Positions 39,883 through 48,675 of a DNA stretch of 64,000 bases are shown piece by piece; position 1 is the stretch's first letter, and each line of letters opens with the position of its first letter. The notes beneath the pieces were generated by a model. The model saw only the letters and a program-made list of their open reading frames with translations, did no database searches and was not told where the DNA came from. The position numbers and the translations under genes were made by a program. Origin of the DNA: Chelativorans sp. AA-79 (GTDB taxonomy: Bacteria > Pseudomonadota > Alphaproteobacteria > Rhizobiales > Rhizobiaceae); contig NZ_CP120361.1 in assembly GCF_029457495.1 (NCBI RefSeq), forward strand, positions 1,178,001 to 1,242,000, given 5' to 3'.

Positions 39883-40045
39883 GCCTTCAGGCGTGGAGGG
39901 ACCTCGCGTGGAACACGCGGCTTCGACGGGACTCGCGCGCCACGGTGGATAGGAGCAGGGCGCGCGGCCGCGCCGGCCGTGACAAGGCTGCTCCCGCATC
40001 GATCCGATCCTGCGGCGGCTTCTCCCACGATTGACGGAGAGTGGC

Positions 40046-40063
40046 GTTTCACGTACATGAAAC
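40046..40063. promoter_or_regulatory. IclR operator, site 1 (before the iclR-type gene)
   Basis: GTTTCA-CGTACA-TGAAAC is a perfect inverted repeat with a six-base spacer ending three bases before the start codon at 40067. The same arms and spacer length occur at 40887-40904 before the O-demethylase gene, so one regulator probably represses both. Confidence 0.75.
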
Positions 40064-40066
40064 TAC

Positions 40067-40810
40067 ATGATGGTGAAAGAAAAGACTCCGGCATCCGTCA
40101 AGTCCGCGGCCCGAGCCATGGATATCGTCGAGCAGGTTTCGCGCCGGGGGGCGGCGACCGCGCGCGAGATCAGCCGCGCCACCGGAATTCCCGAAAGCAG
40201 CCTTTCCTATCTGCTCACCACGCTGGTGAGCCGCGACTGGCTGTCACCCTCGGCAGACCGGAGCTATACGATCGGACCGGCTCTCTCGCGGCTTGCGGTT
40301 GGCAACCCGCCGAGCCTTGCGGAGCGGAGGGCTGCGATGATGCGTGCTATCGCAGGCGCCACCGGCGAGACGGCCTCTCTCTTCATTCGGCGCGACAGCG
40401 ACGTGGAAGTGGTGGACGTGGCGCTTTCCAGCCATGCACTGCGCTTCACGCCGCAAAAGGGGATGCGCGTGCCCCTGCACAGTTTCGCATCCGGGAAGGC
40501 ATTGTTGTCCACGCTTCCGCAGGATCTGCTGGATGAATATCTCGCGACCGTGCCGCGGGCGCGTTTCACGCCCTACACGCTCGTGGACGAACAGAGCCTG
40601 CGGGAAGACCTGAAGCGCACGCGGGATCGCGGCTACGCACTCTCCCGCGAAGAACACACGATCGGCGTGATGGGGATCGGCGTGGCCCTCGACGGCCAGC
40701 ACAGCCTCAGCGTCGCCATTCCCTCTCCCCGTTTCGACCACCTGACGGAAAGGAAAGTCTCCGACGAGGTCATCCGGGTCGTCCGCGAAATGGACAGCGC
40801 GCGGGGCTGA
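40067..40810 (+). CDS. IclR-family transcriptional regulator
   Basis: A 247-residue regulator with the N-terminal helix-turn-helix ATAREISRATGIPESSLSYL and a C-terminal GAF-like effector domain (ETASLFIRRDSDVEVVD, PLHSFASGKALLSTLP, GYALSREEHTIGVMGIGVAL). ATGATG gives two possible starts. Matching operators lie before this gene and before the O-demethylase gene downstream, which supports autoregulation and control of the aromatic genes. IclR proteins often respond to aromatic acids such as protocatechuate or vanillate. Confidence 0.9.
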   Translation: MMVKEKTPASVKSAARAMDIVEQVSRRGAATAREISRATGIPESSLSYLLTTLVSRDWLSPSADRSYTIGPALSRLAVGNPPSLAERRAAMMRAIAGATGETASLFIRRDSDVEVVDVALSSHALRFTPQKGMRVPLHSFASGKALLSTLPQDLLDEYLATVPRARFTPYTLVDEQSLREDLKRTRDRGYALSREEHTIGVMGIGVALDGQHSLSVAIPSPRFDHLTERKVSDEVIRVVREMDSARG

Positions 40811-40886
40811 CGCCTTCGCCGCCGGGCCGAAGCGGGTCCCGCATGGCTTGACAGCCTCCGCCATGCGGTGTTTTCATGAATGTGTA

Positions 40887-40904
40887 GTTTCATATTGTTG
40901 AAAC
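40887..40904. promoter_or_regulatory. IclR operator, site 2 (before the O-demethylase gene)
   Basis: GTTTCA-TATTGT-TGAAAC repeats the arms and spacing of site 1, 19 bases before the start codon at 40923. It overlaps where a promoter must lie, consistent with repression of the operon. Confidence 0.75.
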
Positions 40905-40922
40905 TCACGGGAGGAAAACAAG

Positions 40923-42332
40923 ATGTCGAAACGCAGCCTCGAAGACCTGCTTCAGGAGAGCGGCAATACGGTAGAGCTTCTCCGCAACCAGCAGACGGGG
41001 CCGAACGTCTATCCCGGCGTTCCGCCCGAGTTCACCAACTGGCGGGACGAACAGGCGGCGTGGCAGAAAACCTGCGTGCTCTTCAACCAATCCTACCATA
41101 TGGCGGATCTGGCGATCGAGGGACCGGATGCGCTGAAGCTGCTTTCGCGTCTGGGCGTCAACAGCTTCGCCAACTTCACCATAGACAAGGCCAAGCAATT
41201 CGTTCCGTGCAGCCATGACGGCTATGTCATCGGCGATGTGATCCTCTTCTATCTGGCCGAGAACACCTTCAACATGGTGGGGCGTATCCCCGTTCTGAAC
41301 TGGGTGCGCTATCACGCGGAGACCGGCGGATACGACGTGAAGGTGGAACTCGACGAACGCTCCGCCGCGCGGCCCGATCCGTTCAACCGTAAGACCTATC
41401 GCTTCCAGATCCAGGGGCCGAACGCCACGAAGGTGATCGAAGAGGTCACCGGCAAGCCGGCGCCGGAGCTCAAATTCTTCAACATGACGTGGATGGACAT
41501 TGCCGGGAAGAAGGTGCGAGCGCTACGCCACGGTATGGCGGGGCAGCCGGGCTACGAACTCTTCGGTCCGTGGGCCGACGGCGAGCAGGTGCGCGAGGCG
41601 CTGGTGAAAGCCGGCGAAACGTTCGGGCTCCTGCAGGTCGGCGGTCGCGCCTATTCGTCCAACACGCTGGAATCAGGCTGGATTCCCTCACCGCTGCCAG
41701 CCGTCTATACCGGGGAGAAGATGAAGCCCTATCGCGAATGGCTCACCGAAGACAGCTACGAGGCCACGGCCTCGATCGGCGGCAGCTTCGTCTCCGATAA
41801 TATCGAGGACTACTACTTGACGCCGTGGGACCTGGGTTACGGTCCGTTCGTCAGGTTCGACCACGATTTCATCGGTCGCGAGGCCCTGGAGCGCAAGGCG
41901 AAGGAGACGCACCGCAAGAAGGTCACGCTTGCTCTGGAGGACGAGGACGTGATGCGCGCCGTCGCTTCCCAGCTCGAAAAGGGCAGCGGGCGGGCGAAGT
42001 TCATCGAATTCCCTTCGGCCGTCTATTCCATGCATCCCTATGACAAGGTGACGTCGGACGGGAAAACGGTCGGCATCTCCACCTGGATCGGCTACAGTTC
42101 CAACGAGCGCAAGATGCTCACGCTGGCGATCCTGGACGAGGAACATGCCCAGCCGGGTACCGAGGTGACCTTCGTGTGGGGCGAGGAAGGGGGCGGCACG
42201 AGGAAGCCGACCGTCGAGCCCCACTCGCAGACCGAGATCCGCGCCATCGTAAGCCCGGTTCCCTATGTCGAGGTGGTGCGCAAGTCCTACGCCGACGGCG
42301 GCTGGCGCGCCAAGGGCGGTGCGGCGGCCTGA
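40923..42332 (+). CDS. LigM/DesA-like tetrahydrofolate-dependent aromatic O-demethylase
   Basis: A 469-residue GcvT-fold methyltransferase. Length and sequence are close to LigM and DesA, which move a methyl group from vanillate, 3-O-methylgallate or syringate to tetrahydrofolate: GNTVELLRNQQTGPNVYPGV, YRFQIQGPNATKVIEEVTG, ALRHGMAGQPGYELFGPW, SNTLESGWIPSPLPAVYTG, YEATASIGGSFVSDNIEDYY, GPFVRFDHDFIGREALE and TVEPHSQTEIRAIVSPVPY. These are family-specific, not general GcvT, features. It follows an IclR operator and leads a set ending in GalBCD-like enzymes. Which methoxylated acid it prefers cannot be told. Confidence 0.82.
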   Translation: MSKRSLEDLLQESGNTVELLRNQQTGPNVYPGVPPEFTNWRDEQAAWQKTCVLFNQSYHMADLAIEGPDALKLLSRLGVNSFANFTIDKAKQFVPCSHDGYVIGDVILFYLAENTFNMVGRIPVLNWVRYHAETGGYDVKVELDERSAARPDPFNRKTYRFQIQGPNATKVIEEVTGKPAPELKFFNMTWMDIAGKKVRALRHGMAGQPGYELFGPWADGEQVREALVKAGETFGLLQVGGRAYSSNTLESGWIPSPLPAVYTGEKMKPYREWLTEDSYEATASIGGSFVSDNIEDYYLTPWDLGYGPFVRFDHDFIGREALERKAKETHRKKVTLALEDEDVMRAVASQLEKGSGRAKFIEFPSAVYSMHPYDKVTSDGKTVGISTWIGYSSNERKMLTLAILDEEHAQPGTEVTFVWGEEGGGTRKPTVEPHSQTEIRAIVSPVPYVEVVRKSYADGGWRAKGGAAA

Positions 42333-42386
42333 GCGCGGGCGCTTGCCTGCCCGGCGGGGTTGCCGCCGCAACATGGAGCACCGTCG

Positions 42387-43271
42387 ATGCATATTGCTTT
42401 CATAGGGTTCGGCGAGGCCGCGCGCGCCTTCGTGCGGACGCTTCGAGAGGCCGAACCCGGCCTCCGCTTCTCCGCCTACGACGTTCTTCTCGGCTCGGCG
42501 GACGACGCCTCCATGCGGGCGGCCGCCGAAGCTGAGAATGTCGAACTGGCTAACACGCCAGAGGACGCCGTCGAAGAAGCCGACTGGGTGGTTTCCGCCG
42601 TCACGGCGGCCTCCAGCTTCGATGCTGCCCGCTCCGTGGCCGCGGCACTCCGCGGGAGCCGGGTCTATCTCGACATCAATTCGGTGTCGGCGGGCGTGAA
42701 GCAGCGGACGGCGGCGCTGATCGGGGAAAGCGGCTGCGTCTATGTGGACATGGCGGTCATGTCGCCTGTCCATCCGCGCGGGCACCGCTCGCCGGTTCTG
42801 ATCGCGGGGAATCTCGACGCGGCTCTGATCGGCCGGCTCGAGGAACTCAAGTTCGACTTCGAACTGGTTGGCCGCGAGCCGGGCATGGCGGCGACGATCA
42901 AGATGGTGCGCAGCCTGTTCGTGAAGGGGCTGGAGGCGATCAGCGTGCAGATGCTGATGGCGGCTGAGCGCGCCGGCTGCCTGGAGCGGGTCAAGGGTTC
43001 GCTCGCCGAAAGCTTTCCCCAGTTCGAATGGGACCGCTTCCTTTCCTACGAGTTCGAGCGCGTGGCGACCCACGGTGTCAGGCGCGCGGCGGAGATGCGC
43101 GAGTCGGCGGTGGCGATGGAGGAACTGGGCTTTCCGGAAGGCCGCGCGTTGGCAGCCGCGATCGCCGCGCTGCAGGAAGCGGTCGGCGGCCTGGGACTGA
43201 AGCTCGGAAAGGTCACGGACCCGGCTCAGGCGGCCAAGCAGGTCTCGGATGCGCTCTCCCAGCGGGAGTGA
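42387..43271 (+). CDS. 6-phosphogluconate-dehydrogenase-like NAD(P) oxidoreductase (DUF1932)
   Basis: A 294-residue protein with an N-terminal Rossmann fold (IAFIGFGEAARAFVRTL), the NAD-domain end YLDINSVSAGVKQRTA and VDMAVMSPVHPRGHR, and a helical C-terminal domain containing AATIKMVRSLFVKGLEAISV, with the lysine and serine typical of beta-hydroxyacid dehydrogenases with DUF1932. The ATG at 42387 is preceded by GGAG. It lies between the O-demethylase and the TRAP genes; its substrate in an aromatic pathway is unknown. Confidence 0.75.
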   Translation: MHIAFIGFGEAARAFVRTLREAEPGLRFSAYDVLLGSADDASMRAAAEAENVELANTPEDAVEEADWVVSAVTAASSFDAARSVAAALRGSRVYLDINSVSAGVKQRTAALIGESGCVYVDMAVMSPVHPRGHRSPVLIAGNLDAALIGRLEELKFDFELVGREPGMAATIKMVRSLFVKGLEAISVQMLMAAERAGCLERVKGSLAESFPQFEWDRFLSYEFERVATHGVRRAAEMRESAVAMEELGFPEGRALAAAIAALQEAVGGLGLKLGKVTDPAQAAKQVSDALSQRE

Positions 43272-43463
43272 TCGGATCCTGTTGGAAGCCGAAGGGGATT
43301 TGCAAGTCATTTCAGTTCCTTGGACATTTGCATTGCAGGCGCCTGTAGCAAAAACTTATGGCGAAATCCGACTTTGAATTGGTCTGCGGAAGCGCATCCG
43401 GCTATCGAACCTTGGGAGCTGGCCGGATTCTTTCCGGGCAGCGCTTTGCACAGGGAGGAAGTC

Positions 43464-44450
43464 ATGAATGCCTTGTTGAAGGGTTCCATCGGCTTGACGA
43501 TGCTGGCGTCGAGCACGGTGCTCGCGGCGGCCGAGGAACTGTCGCTTGCCCATTTCGTGGCGCCGAGCCATGTGGTGACTGCTTCGGTGGTGGAGCCGCT
43601 CGCCGAAGGCGTGAAGGCCGACAGCAATGGCGATCTGACGATCCAGGTCTATCCCGGCGGGGAGCTTGGCGCAGGGCCTATGGAGCAGTATGTGCGCGCC
43701 GTCCAGGGTGTCGCCGACATCACCTGGGGCCTGGCCGGCTATACCTCGTCCCAGTTCCCGAAATCGATGATCGTGGAGATGCCCGGCGCCGTGCCGGAGG
43801 GCGTGACCGGCTACGACATGCTCTGGAACGCGTTCGATATACATCTGAAGAGCGAGTTCCCCGGCACCCATCCGCTCGCGCTCTGGATCTCGGAGCCGAA
43901 CGTGTTCATCATGAAAGACCATGATGTGCGTTCACCCGACGATCTGAAGGGCCTGCGCATCCGGGTGTCCGGCTCCGTCTCCGGTGCGCTCGTGGAAGCG
44001 CTCGGCGCGACACCGGTGCAGATGCCTGCGGGCGAGATGTACAATGCGCTGCAGACCGGCCTGATCGACGGTATCGTCACCGGTTCCAGCGCCATCAACG
44101 ACTTCAAGCTCGACGAGGTGGCGAATTCCTACACGGTGGGCGCGCCGCTCGGGCACATCATGTTCTACCTGGTCATGAACCAGGGGCGGTATGACGGGCT
44201 TTCCGCCGAGCACAAGGCCATCCTCGACAAGCACACCGGCCGCACCCTGTCCCAGAAGGGCGAGGAGGGCTGGAACGCCGCCGCCGAGCGCACGATGGAA
44301 TCGGTACGCGCGGATTCCGGCAATACGGTCATCGATCTGACCGAGGAGGAGATCGTGCCCTTCAAGGAGGTCGCGGATCGCGTGCGCGAGAAGCTGATCG
44401 CCGATATGGGGGCGCAGGACGTGCTCGACGCCATGGTCGCAAAGAACTGA
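43464..44450 (+). CDS. dctP: TRAP importer, periplasmic binding protein (DctP type)
   Basis: A 328-residue DctP-family protein with a signal peptide (LTMLASSTVLAAA). The mature protein carries LRIRVSGSVSGALVEALGAT, including the substrate-binding arginine, and MPAGEMYNALQTGLIDGIV. It starts at the ATG at 43464 with AGGGAGGAA upstream. The QM subunits follow at once. The ligand is presumably an aromatic or dicarboxylic acid fed to the surrounding pathway, by context. The 192-base spacer before it holds the promoter but no clear operator. Confidence 0.85.
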   Translation: MNALLKGSIGLTMLASSTVLAAAEELSLAHFVAPSHVVTASVVEPLAEGVKADSNGDLTIQVYPGGELGAGPMEQYVRAVQGVADITWGLAGYTSSQFPKSMIVEMPGAVPEGVTGYDMLWNAFDIHLKSEFPGTHPLALWISEPNVFIMKDHDVRSPDDLKGLRIRVSGSVSGALVEALGATPVQMPAGEMYNALQTGLIDGIVTGSSAINDFKLDEVANSYTVGAPLGHIMFYLVMNQGRYDGLSAEHKAILDKHTGRTLSQKGEEGWNAAAERTMESVRADSGNTVIDLTEEEIVPFKEVADRVREKLIADMGAQDVLDAMVAKN

Positions 44451-44475
44451 CCATGGTTTCGGGGCGGGCGGTGCC

Positions 44476-44985
44476 ATGATCCGGTTGCGCATTATGGTGG
44501 ACAGACTGATCGGCCTGTCCAACCTCCTGGGAAGCGCAGCGCTCGCGCTCGTCACCATTGTCATCCTGATCGACGTGATCGGGCGCTATTTCGGCGCGCC
44601 GCTTCGCGGTGCCCAAGACATCGGCCAGATGGGCATGGTGCTGATCGTCTTCGGCGGCATGGCCTGGTGCGGCCGTCAGGGCGGGCACATCGCCATCGAC
44701 ATCTTCGAGAATGCCTTTCCTGAGCGCGTGAACCACGCGATCGACATCGGCGTGGCCTTTCTGGGGGCCTTCCTCTTTGCGGCGATCGCCTGGAAGGTCA
44801 TCCAGTCCGCCCAGCTCTCGCTGATGCTCAACTTGGCCACCAACATCATCCAGTTGCCCAAGGCGTGGTTCCAGTGGGCGCTGGCGGGCTTCTCCATCCT
44901 CACAGCGCTTACCATGCTCCTGCGCGGCATCGAGCTGATCCTGGGCGGCAGCGGCCGGGCCGAGCGCAAGGAGGCGATGCTTTGA
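44476..44985 (+). CDS. dctQ: TRAP importer, small permease subunit (DctQ type)
   Basis: A 169-residue membrane protein with four transmembrane helices (LLGSAALALVTIVILIDVIG, MGMVLIVFGGMAWCG, AIDIGVAFLGAFLFAAIAW, WALAGFSILTALTMLL). It sits 25 bases after dctP. Its end carries the AAGGAGG ribosome-binding site for dctM, and its stop codon overlaps the TTG start of dctM. Confidence 0.85.
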   Translation: MIRLRIMVDRLIGLSNLLGSAALALVTIVILIDVIGRYFGAPLRGAQDIGQMGMVLIVFGGMAWCGRQGGHIAIDIFENAFPERVNHAIDIGVAFLGAFLFAAIAWKVIQSAQLSLMLNLATNIIQLPKAWFQWALAGFSILTALTMLLRGIELILGGSGRAERKEAML

Positions 44986-46286
44986 GTGCGACCCTGATCG
45001 GTCTCCTCGGGCTCGCGGCTCTCTTTGCACTCTTCGCACTGCGCGTGCCCGTGGCCTTTGCCATGTTCACGGTCGGGCTTGTGGGAGTCTCCATCCTTTC
45101 GAGTCCTTCCAACGCCTTCAATCTCCTGGCGAGCGAGACTTTCACGCTGGCCTCCAGCGCGGAGCTCATCGTCATTCCGCTCTTCATCCTGATGGGCAAT
45201 GTGGCGACCGAGAGCGGCATGAGCCGCAGGCTCTATGACGCGGCCTATGCGCTGATCGGCTCCATCAGGGGCGGGCTCGCCTCGGCCACCATCGTCGGCT
45301 GCGGCGGGTTTGCCGCGCTCTGCGGCTCCTCCGTCGCCTCGGCCCTGACGATGGGGCGCGTGTCGCTCGCGGAGATGGACCGCTTCAACTACAGCCCGAA
45401 GCTTTCCACCGGCGCGGTGGCGGCGGGCGGCACGCTCGGCATCCTCATTCCGCCGTCCACCGGCTTCGTGGTCTACGCCATCCTCACGCAGCAATCGATC
45501 GGCCGGCTTTTCCTCGCCGGCGTGCTGCCGGGCATCATGCTGCTCCTGATGTTCATCCTTCTCATCACGGCGCTCTCCTATATGAGGCCGGACTATGGAC
45601 CGCCGGGGCCGCACAGGGGCTGGAGGGAAAAGTCCGTCGCTTTCGCCCGCGCGGTCCCGATCCTCGCCATCGTGCTCCTCACGATCGGCGGCATCTATCT
45701 TGGCTTCTTCTCCCCAGTCGAGGCGGCTGCCGTGGGCGCGGGGCTGGTGATCCTTTTCGGTGCGGCCGCCGGACAGCTCAAGCTCGCCGGCCTCTATCGT
45801 GCCCTCCGCGACTCCATCGTCACCACCGCCACTGTGATGCTGATCCTGATCTCGGCGCATCTGCTCAACCCGTTCCTGGCGCTGAGCCGCATTCCGCGCG
45901 AGGTCGCCGGCTTCTTGAGCGGGCTCGACATCGCGCCGACGGCCGTGCTGGCGCTGATCCTCGCCTGCTACATGGTGCTGGGGCTGTTCCTGGAAGGCTT
46001 CGCCATGCTGGTGCTGACGATGCCGATCTTCTTCCCGGCCGTGATCGCGCTTGGCTTCGACCCCATCTGGTTCGGCGTGCTCGTGGTGATCACGCTCGAG
46101 ATGGGGCTGATCAGCCCGCCGGTGGGCGTCAATGTCTTCATTGTCAAATCGGTCGCGCCCGGCGTGCCGCTGCGCGACATCTTCGTTGGCGTGGCGCCGT
46201 TCTGGTTCGTGATGCTGGTGGCGGTGATCATCCTCGTCATGTTCCCGCAGATCGTGCTCTATCTGCCCAATAGGATGATCGGATAG
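44982..46286 (+). CDS. dctM: TRAP importer, large permease subunit (DctM type), TTG start
   Basis: A 434-residue membrane protein of the DctM/SiaM family with about 12 helices. Typical segments are LRVPVAFAMFTVGLVG, CGGFAALCGSSVASALTMG and GTLGILIPPSTGFVVYAILT. No ATG or GTG precedes the first helix; the TTG at 44982 follows AAGGAGG by seven bases and overlaps the dctQ stop (TTTGA), so I take it as the start. The open frame reaching back to 44865 lies within dctQ. Confidence 0.85.
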   Translation: MSATLIGLLGLAALFALFALRVPVAFAMFTVGLVGVSILSSPSNAFNLLASETFTLASSAELIVIPLFILMGNVATESGMSRRLYDAAYALIGSIRGGLASATIVGCGGFAALCGSSVASALTMGRVSLAEMDRFNYSPKLSTGAVAAGGTLGILIPPSTGFVVYAILTQQSIGRLFLAGVLPGIMLLLMFILLITALSYMRPDYGPPGPHRGWREKSVAFARAVPILAIVLLTIGGIYLGFFSPVEAAAVGAGLVILFGAAAGQLKLAGLYRALRDSIVTTATVMLILISAHLLNPFLALSRIPREVAGFLSGLDIAPTAVLALILACYMVLGLFLEGFAMLVLTMPIFFPAVIALGFDPIWFGVLVVITLEMGLISPPVGVNVFIVKSVAPGVPLRDIFVGVAPFWFVMLVAVIILVMFPQIVLYLPNRMIG

Positions 46287-46296
46287 GAGGAAAGAT

Positions 46297-47262
46297 ATGG
46301 CCGAGCCATGCTTCGATGTCGCCCATCTGGGCCATGTGGAGGTGCTGACCAACAAATTCGAGGAGAGCCTCGATTTCTTCGTGAACGTCTATGGCTTGAC
46401 GGAGAGCGGCCGCGACGAGACGTCCGTCTACCTGCGCGGCTGGGACGATTACGAGTTCCACACGCTGAAGCTCACGCGGTCGGAGACCACGGGCGTCGGC
46501 CATGTCGCTTACCGCGCGTCCTCGCCGGAAGCGCTGGAGCGGCGCGTCGCGGTCATCGAGAAGATGGGCTGCGGCATCGGCTGGGTGGAGGGCGACCTTG
46601 GCCATGGCCGCGCCTACCGCTTCACCGATCCGGACGGGCACATCTTCGAGCTCTACTACGACACCAAGCTCTACGAGGCTCCACCGGAAGAGCGGCCCGC
46701 GCTCAAGAATATAGCGCAGCGCTACCATGGGCGCGGCGTCTGCGTGCGCCGGATCGATCACCTCAACCTGCTCGCCCGCGACGTGGCGGCGATCCGGGAC
46801 TTCATGACCGCGGCGCTGGGCAGCCGTGTGACCGAGCAGATCGTGCTCGACAGCGGCCGGCTCGCCGGCTGCTGGTTCACCGTCAACAACAAGAGCTACG
46901 ACATCGCCTATACGGAGGACCATTACGGCGTGTCCGGCCGGTTCCACCATGTCACCTATGCGGTGGACAGCCGCGAGGACGTGCTGCGCGCGGCCGACAT
47001 CTTCCTGGAAAACGGCGTCTTCATCGAATCCGGCCCGCACAAGCATGCGATCCAGGGCACCTTCTTCCTTTACGTCTACGAGCCCGCGGGCAACCGCGTC
47101 GAGGTCGCCAATGCCGGCGCGCGGCTGATCCTGAGGCCCGACTGGCAGCCCATCACCTGGACCGAGGCCGAGCGGAAGAAGGGACAGGCCTGGGGCATGA
47201 AGACGATCGAAACCTTCCACACCCATGGAACGCCGCCGGTCGATCCGGCGAAGAAAGCTTGA
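46297..47262 (+). CDS. Extradiol ring-cleavage dioxygenase, catechol-2,3-dioxygenase type (VOC fold)
   Basis: A 321-residue two-domain VOC protein of the XylE class. The N-terminal half has HLGHVEVLTNKFEESLDFFV and the C-terminal catalytic half RRIDHLNLLARDV (H155), GRFHHVTYAVDSREDVLRA (H217/H218) and EPAGNRVEVANAG (E269). H155, one of H217/H218, and E269 match the 2-His-1-Glu Fe(II) site of catechol 2,3-dioxygenase in order and spacing. It lies 10 bases after dctM and 10 bases before the GalB-like gene, so it is the ring-opening enzyme of this operon. The usual gallate dioxygenases are unrelated LigAB-type enzymes. Confidence 0.82.
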   Translation: MAEPCFDVAHLGHVEVLTNKFEESLDFFVNVYGLTESGRDETSVYLRGWDDYEFHTLKLTRSETTGVGHVAYRASSPEALERRVAVIEKMGCGIGWVEGDLGHGRAYRFTDPDGHIFELYYDTKLYEAPPEERPALKNIAQRYHGRGVCVRRIDHLNLLARDVAAIRDFMTAALGSRVTEQIVLDSGRLAGCWFTVNNKSYDIAYTEDHYGVSGRFHHVTYAVDSREDVLRAADIFLENGVFIESGPHKHAIQGTFFLYVYEPAGNRVEVANAGARLILRPDWQPITWTEAERKKGQAWGMKTIETFHTHGTPPVDPAKKA

Positions 47263-47272
47263 GAGGCAAGAG

Positions 47273-48004
47273 ATGAGCAACAGAACAGCGCTGGTGATCA
47301 GCGCCCATTCGGCGGACTTCGTGTGGCGCTGCGGCGGCGCCATCGCCCTTCATCAGAAAAAGGGCGTGGACGTGACCGTCGTCTGCCTTTCCTATGGCGA
47401 ACGCGGCGAGAGCGCGAAGCTGTGGAAGAGCCCGGACGCCACGCTCGAAGGGGTGAAGGTCGCCCGCCGAAAGGAGGCGGAAGGCGCGGCCAGGGCGCTC
47501 GGCGTCCATGACATCCAGTTCTTCGACCTGGGCGACTATCCGCTGGAGATGGACCGGGAAGCCAAGTACCGGCTGGTCGAGGTGATCCGCAGGGTGCAGC
47601 CCGCCTTCATGCTCTCGCACTCGCTGGAGGACCCCTACAACACCGACCATCCTTATGCGACCAGGATGGCGCTGGAATGCCGCATGATCGCGCAGGCTTG
47701 GGGCCACAATCCCGGTGAGAAGGTGCTCGGCGCGCCGCAGCTCTATCTCTTCGAGCCGCACCAGACCGAGCAGTGCAACTGGAAGCCCGACACGATCCTC
47801 GACATCACCGATGTATGGGACCAGAAGCGCGCGGCCATCGAATGCATGGAAGGCCAGCAGCACCTCTGGAATTACTACACCAATGCCGCCGAGAACCGGG
47901 CCAACCAGTTCCGCCGCAATTCGGGCGGGCAGGCCGGCGGCCGCGAGGCGAAATACGCGGAAGCCTTCCAGTCGATCTTCCCGCGCACCGTGGATGAACT
48001 CTGA
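47273..48004 (+). CDS. galB: 4-oxalomesaconate hydratase, GalB-like (PIG-L family)
   Basis: A 243-residue PIG-L/LmbE-fold protein. In place of the usual AHPDDE it has [20 protein letters not shown], as in GalB enzymes, followed by [15 protein letters not shown] and the metal histidines in [20 protein letters not shown]. GalB hydrates 4-oxalomesaconate to 4-carboxy-4-hydroxy-2-oxoadipate. The next gene overlaps by one base and encodes the matching aldolase, and the tautomerase follows, which makes a hydratase role much more likely than sugar deacetylation. Confidence 0.8.
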   Translation: MSNRTALVISAHSADFVWRCGGAIALHQKKGVDVTVVCLSYGERGESAKLWKSPDATLEGVKVARRKEAEGAARALGVHDIQFFDLGDYPLEMDREAKYRLVEVIRRVQPAFMLSHSLEDPYNTDHPYATRMALECRMIAQAWGHNPGEKVLGAPQLYLFEPHQTEQCNWKPDTILDITDVWDQKRAAIECMEGQQHLWNYYTNAAENRANQFRRNSGGQAGGREAKYAEAFQSIFPRTVDEL

Positions 48005-48675
48005 TGGGTGTCGTGGTCCAGGATATCGCACGCGCCGAGCCGGAGGTGATCGCCGGCCTCGCCGAATGCGGCGTGGCGACCGTCCATGAGGCACAGGGGC
48101 GCACCGGGCTTCTGGCCTCCTACATGCGGCCGATCTATTCCGGCGCGCGCATCGCGGGCTCCGCGGTCACCATCTCCGCGCCGCCGGGCGACAACTGGAT
48201 GGTGCATGTGGCGATCGAGCAGTTGCGCGCAGGGGACATCCTTGTGCTCGCGCCTACCTCGCCGTCGGACGCCGGCTATTTCGGCGATCTGCTCGCCACC
48301 TCGGCCATGGCGCGCGGCTGCAAGGGTCTCATCATCGATGCAGGCGTGCGCGACGTGGCCGATCTTACGAAAATGGGCTTCCCCGTCTGGTCGCACCATG
48401 TCTGCGCGCAGGGCACGGTGAAGGAGACGCTGGGCTCGGTGAACGTACCGATCGTCTGCGCGGGCGCGCTCGTCAATCCGGGCGACGTGATCGTGGCCGA
48501 TGACGACGGCGTCTGCGTCGTGCCGCGCGAGAAGGCCGACGAGGTGCTGGAGAAAGCGCAGGCGCGTATTGCCAACGAGGAGGCGAAACGCAAGCGGCTT
48601 GCCGCCGGCGAGCTCGGCCTCGACATCTACGGCATGCGCGAGAGGCTGAAGGAGAAGGGCCTGAAATATGTCTGA
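48004..48675 (+). CDS. galC: 4-carboxy-4-hydroxy-2-oxoadipate aldolase (GalC/LigK type)
   Basis: A 223-residue RraA-fold aldolase that splits 4-carboxy-4-hydroxy-2-oxoadipate into pyruvate and oxaloacetate. Features are [60 protein letters not shown] with the RD metal/substrate residues, and [19 protein letters not shown]. It overlaps galB by one base and galD by eight bases, so the three lower-pathway enzymes are translated together. Confidence 0.9.
   Translation: MGVVVQDIARAEPEVIAGLAECGVATVHEAQGRTGLLASYMRPIYSGARIAGSAVTISAPPGDNWMVHVAIEQLRAGDILVLAPTSPSDAGYFGDLLATSAMARGCKGLIIDAGVRDVADLTKMGFPVWSHHVCAQGTVKETLGSVNVPIVCAGALVNPGDVIVADDDGVCVVPREKADEVLEKAQARIANEEAKRKRLAAGELGLDIYGMRERLKEKGLKYV

Noticed and set aside
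39905..39919. CGCGTG-GAA-CACGCG hairpin after the SDR gene
   Set aside because: Only six pairs and no T tract; may help termination but is too weak to list as a terminator.
44676..46355. 559-codon open frame on the minus strand
   Set aside because: Antisense to the TRAP large subunit; very rich in His, Asp, Glu and Arg, the expected complement of membrane-protein codons.
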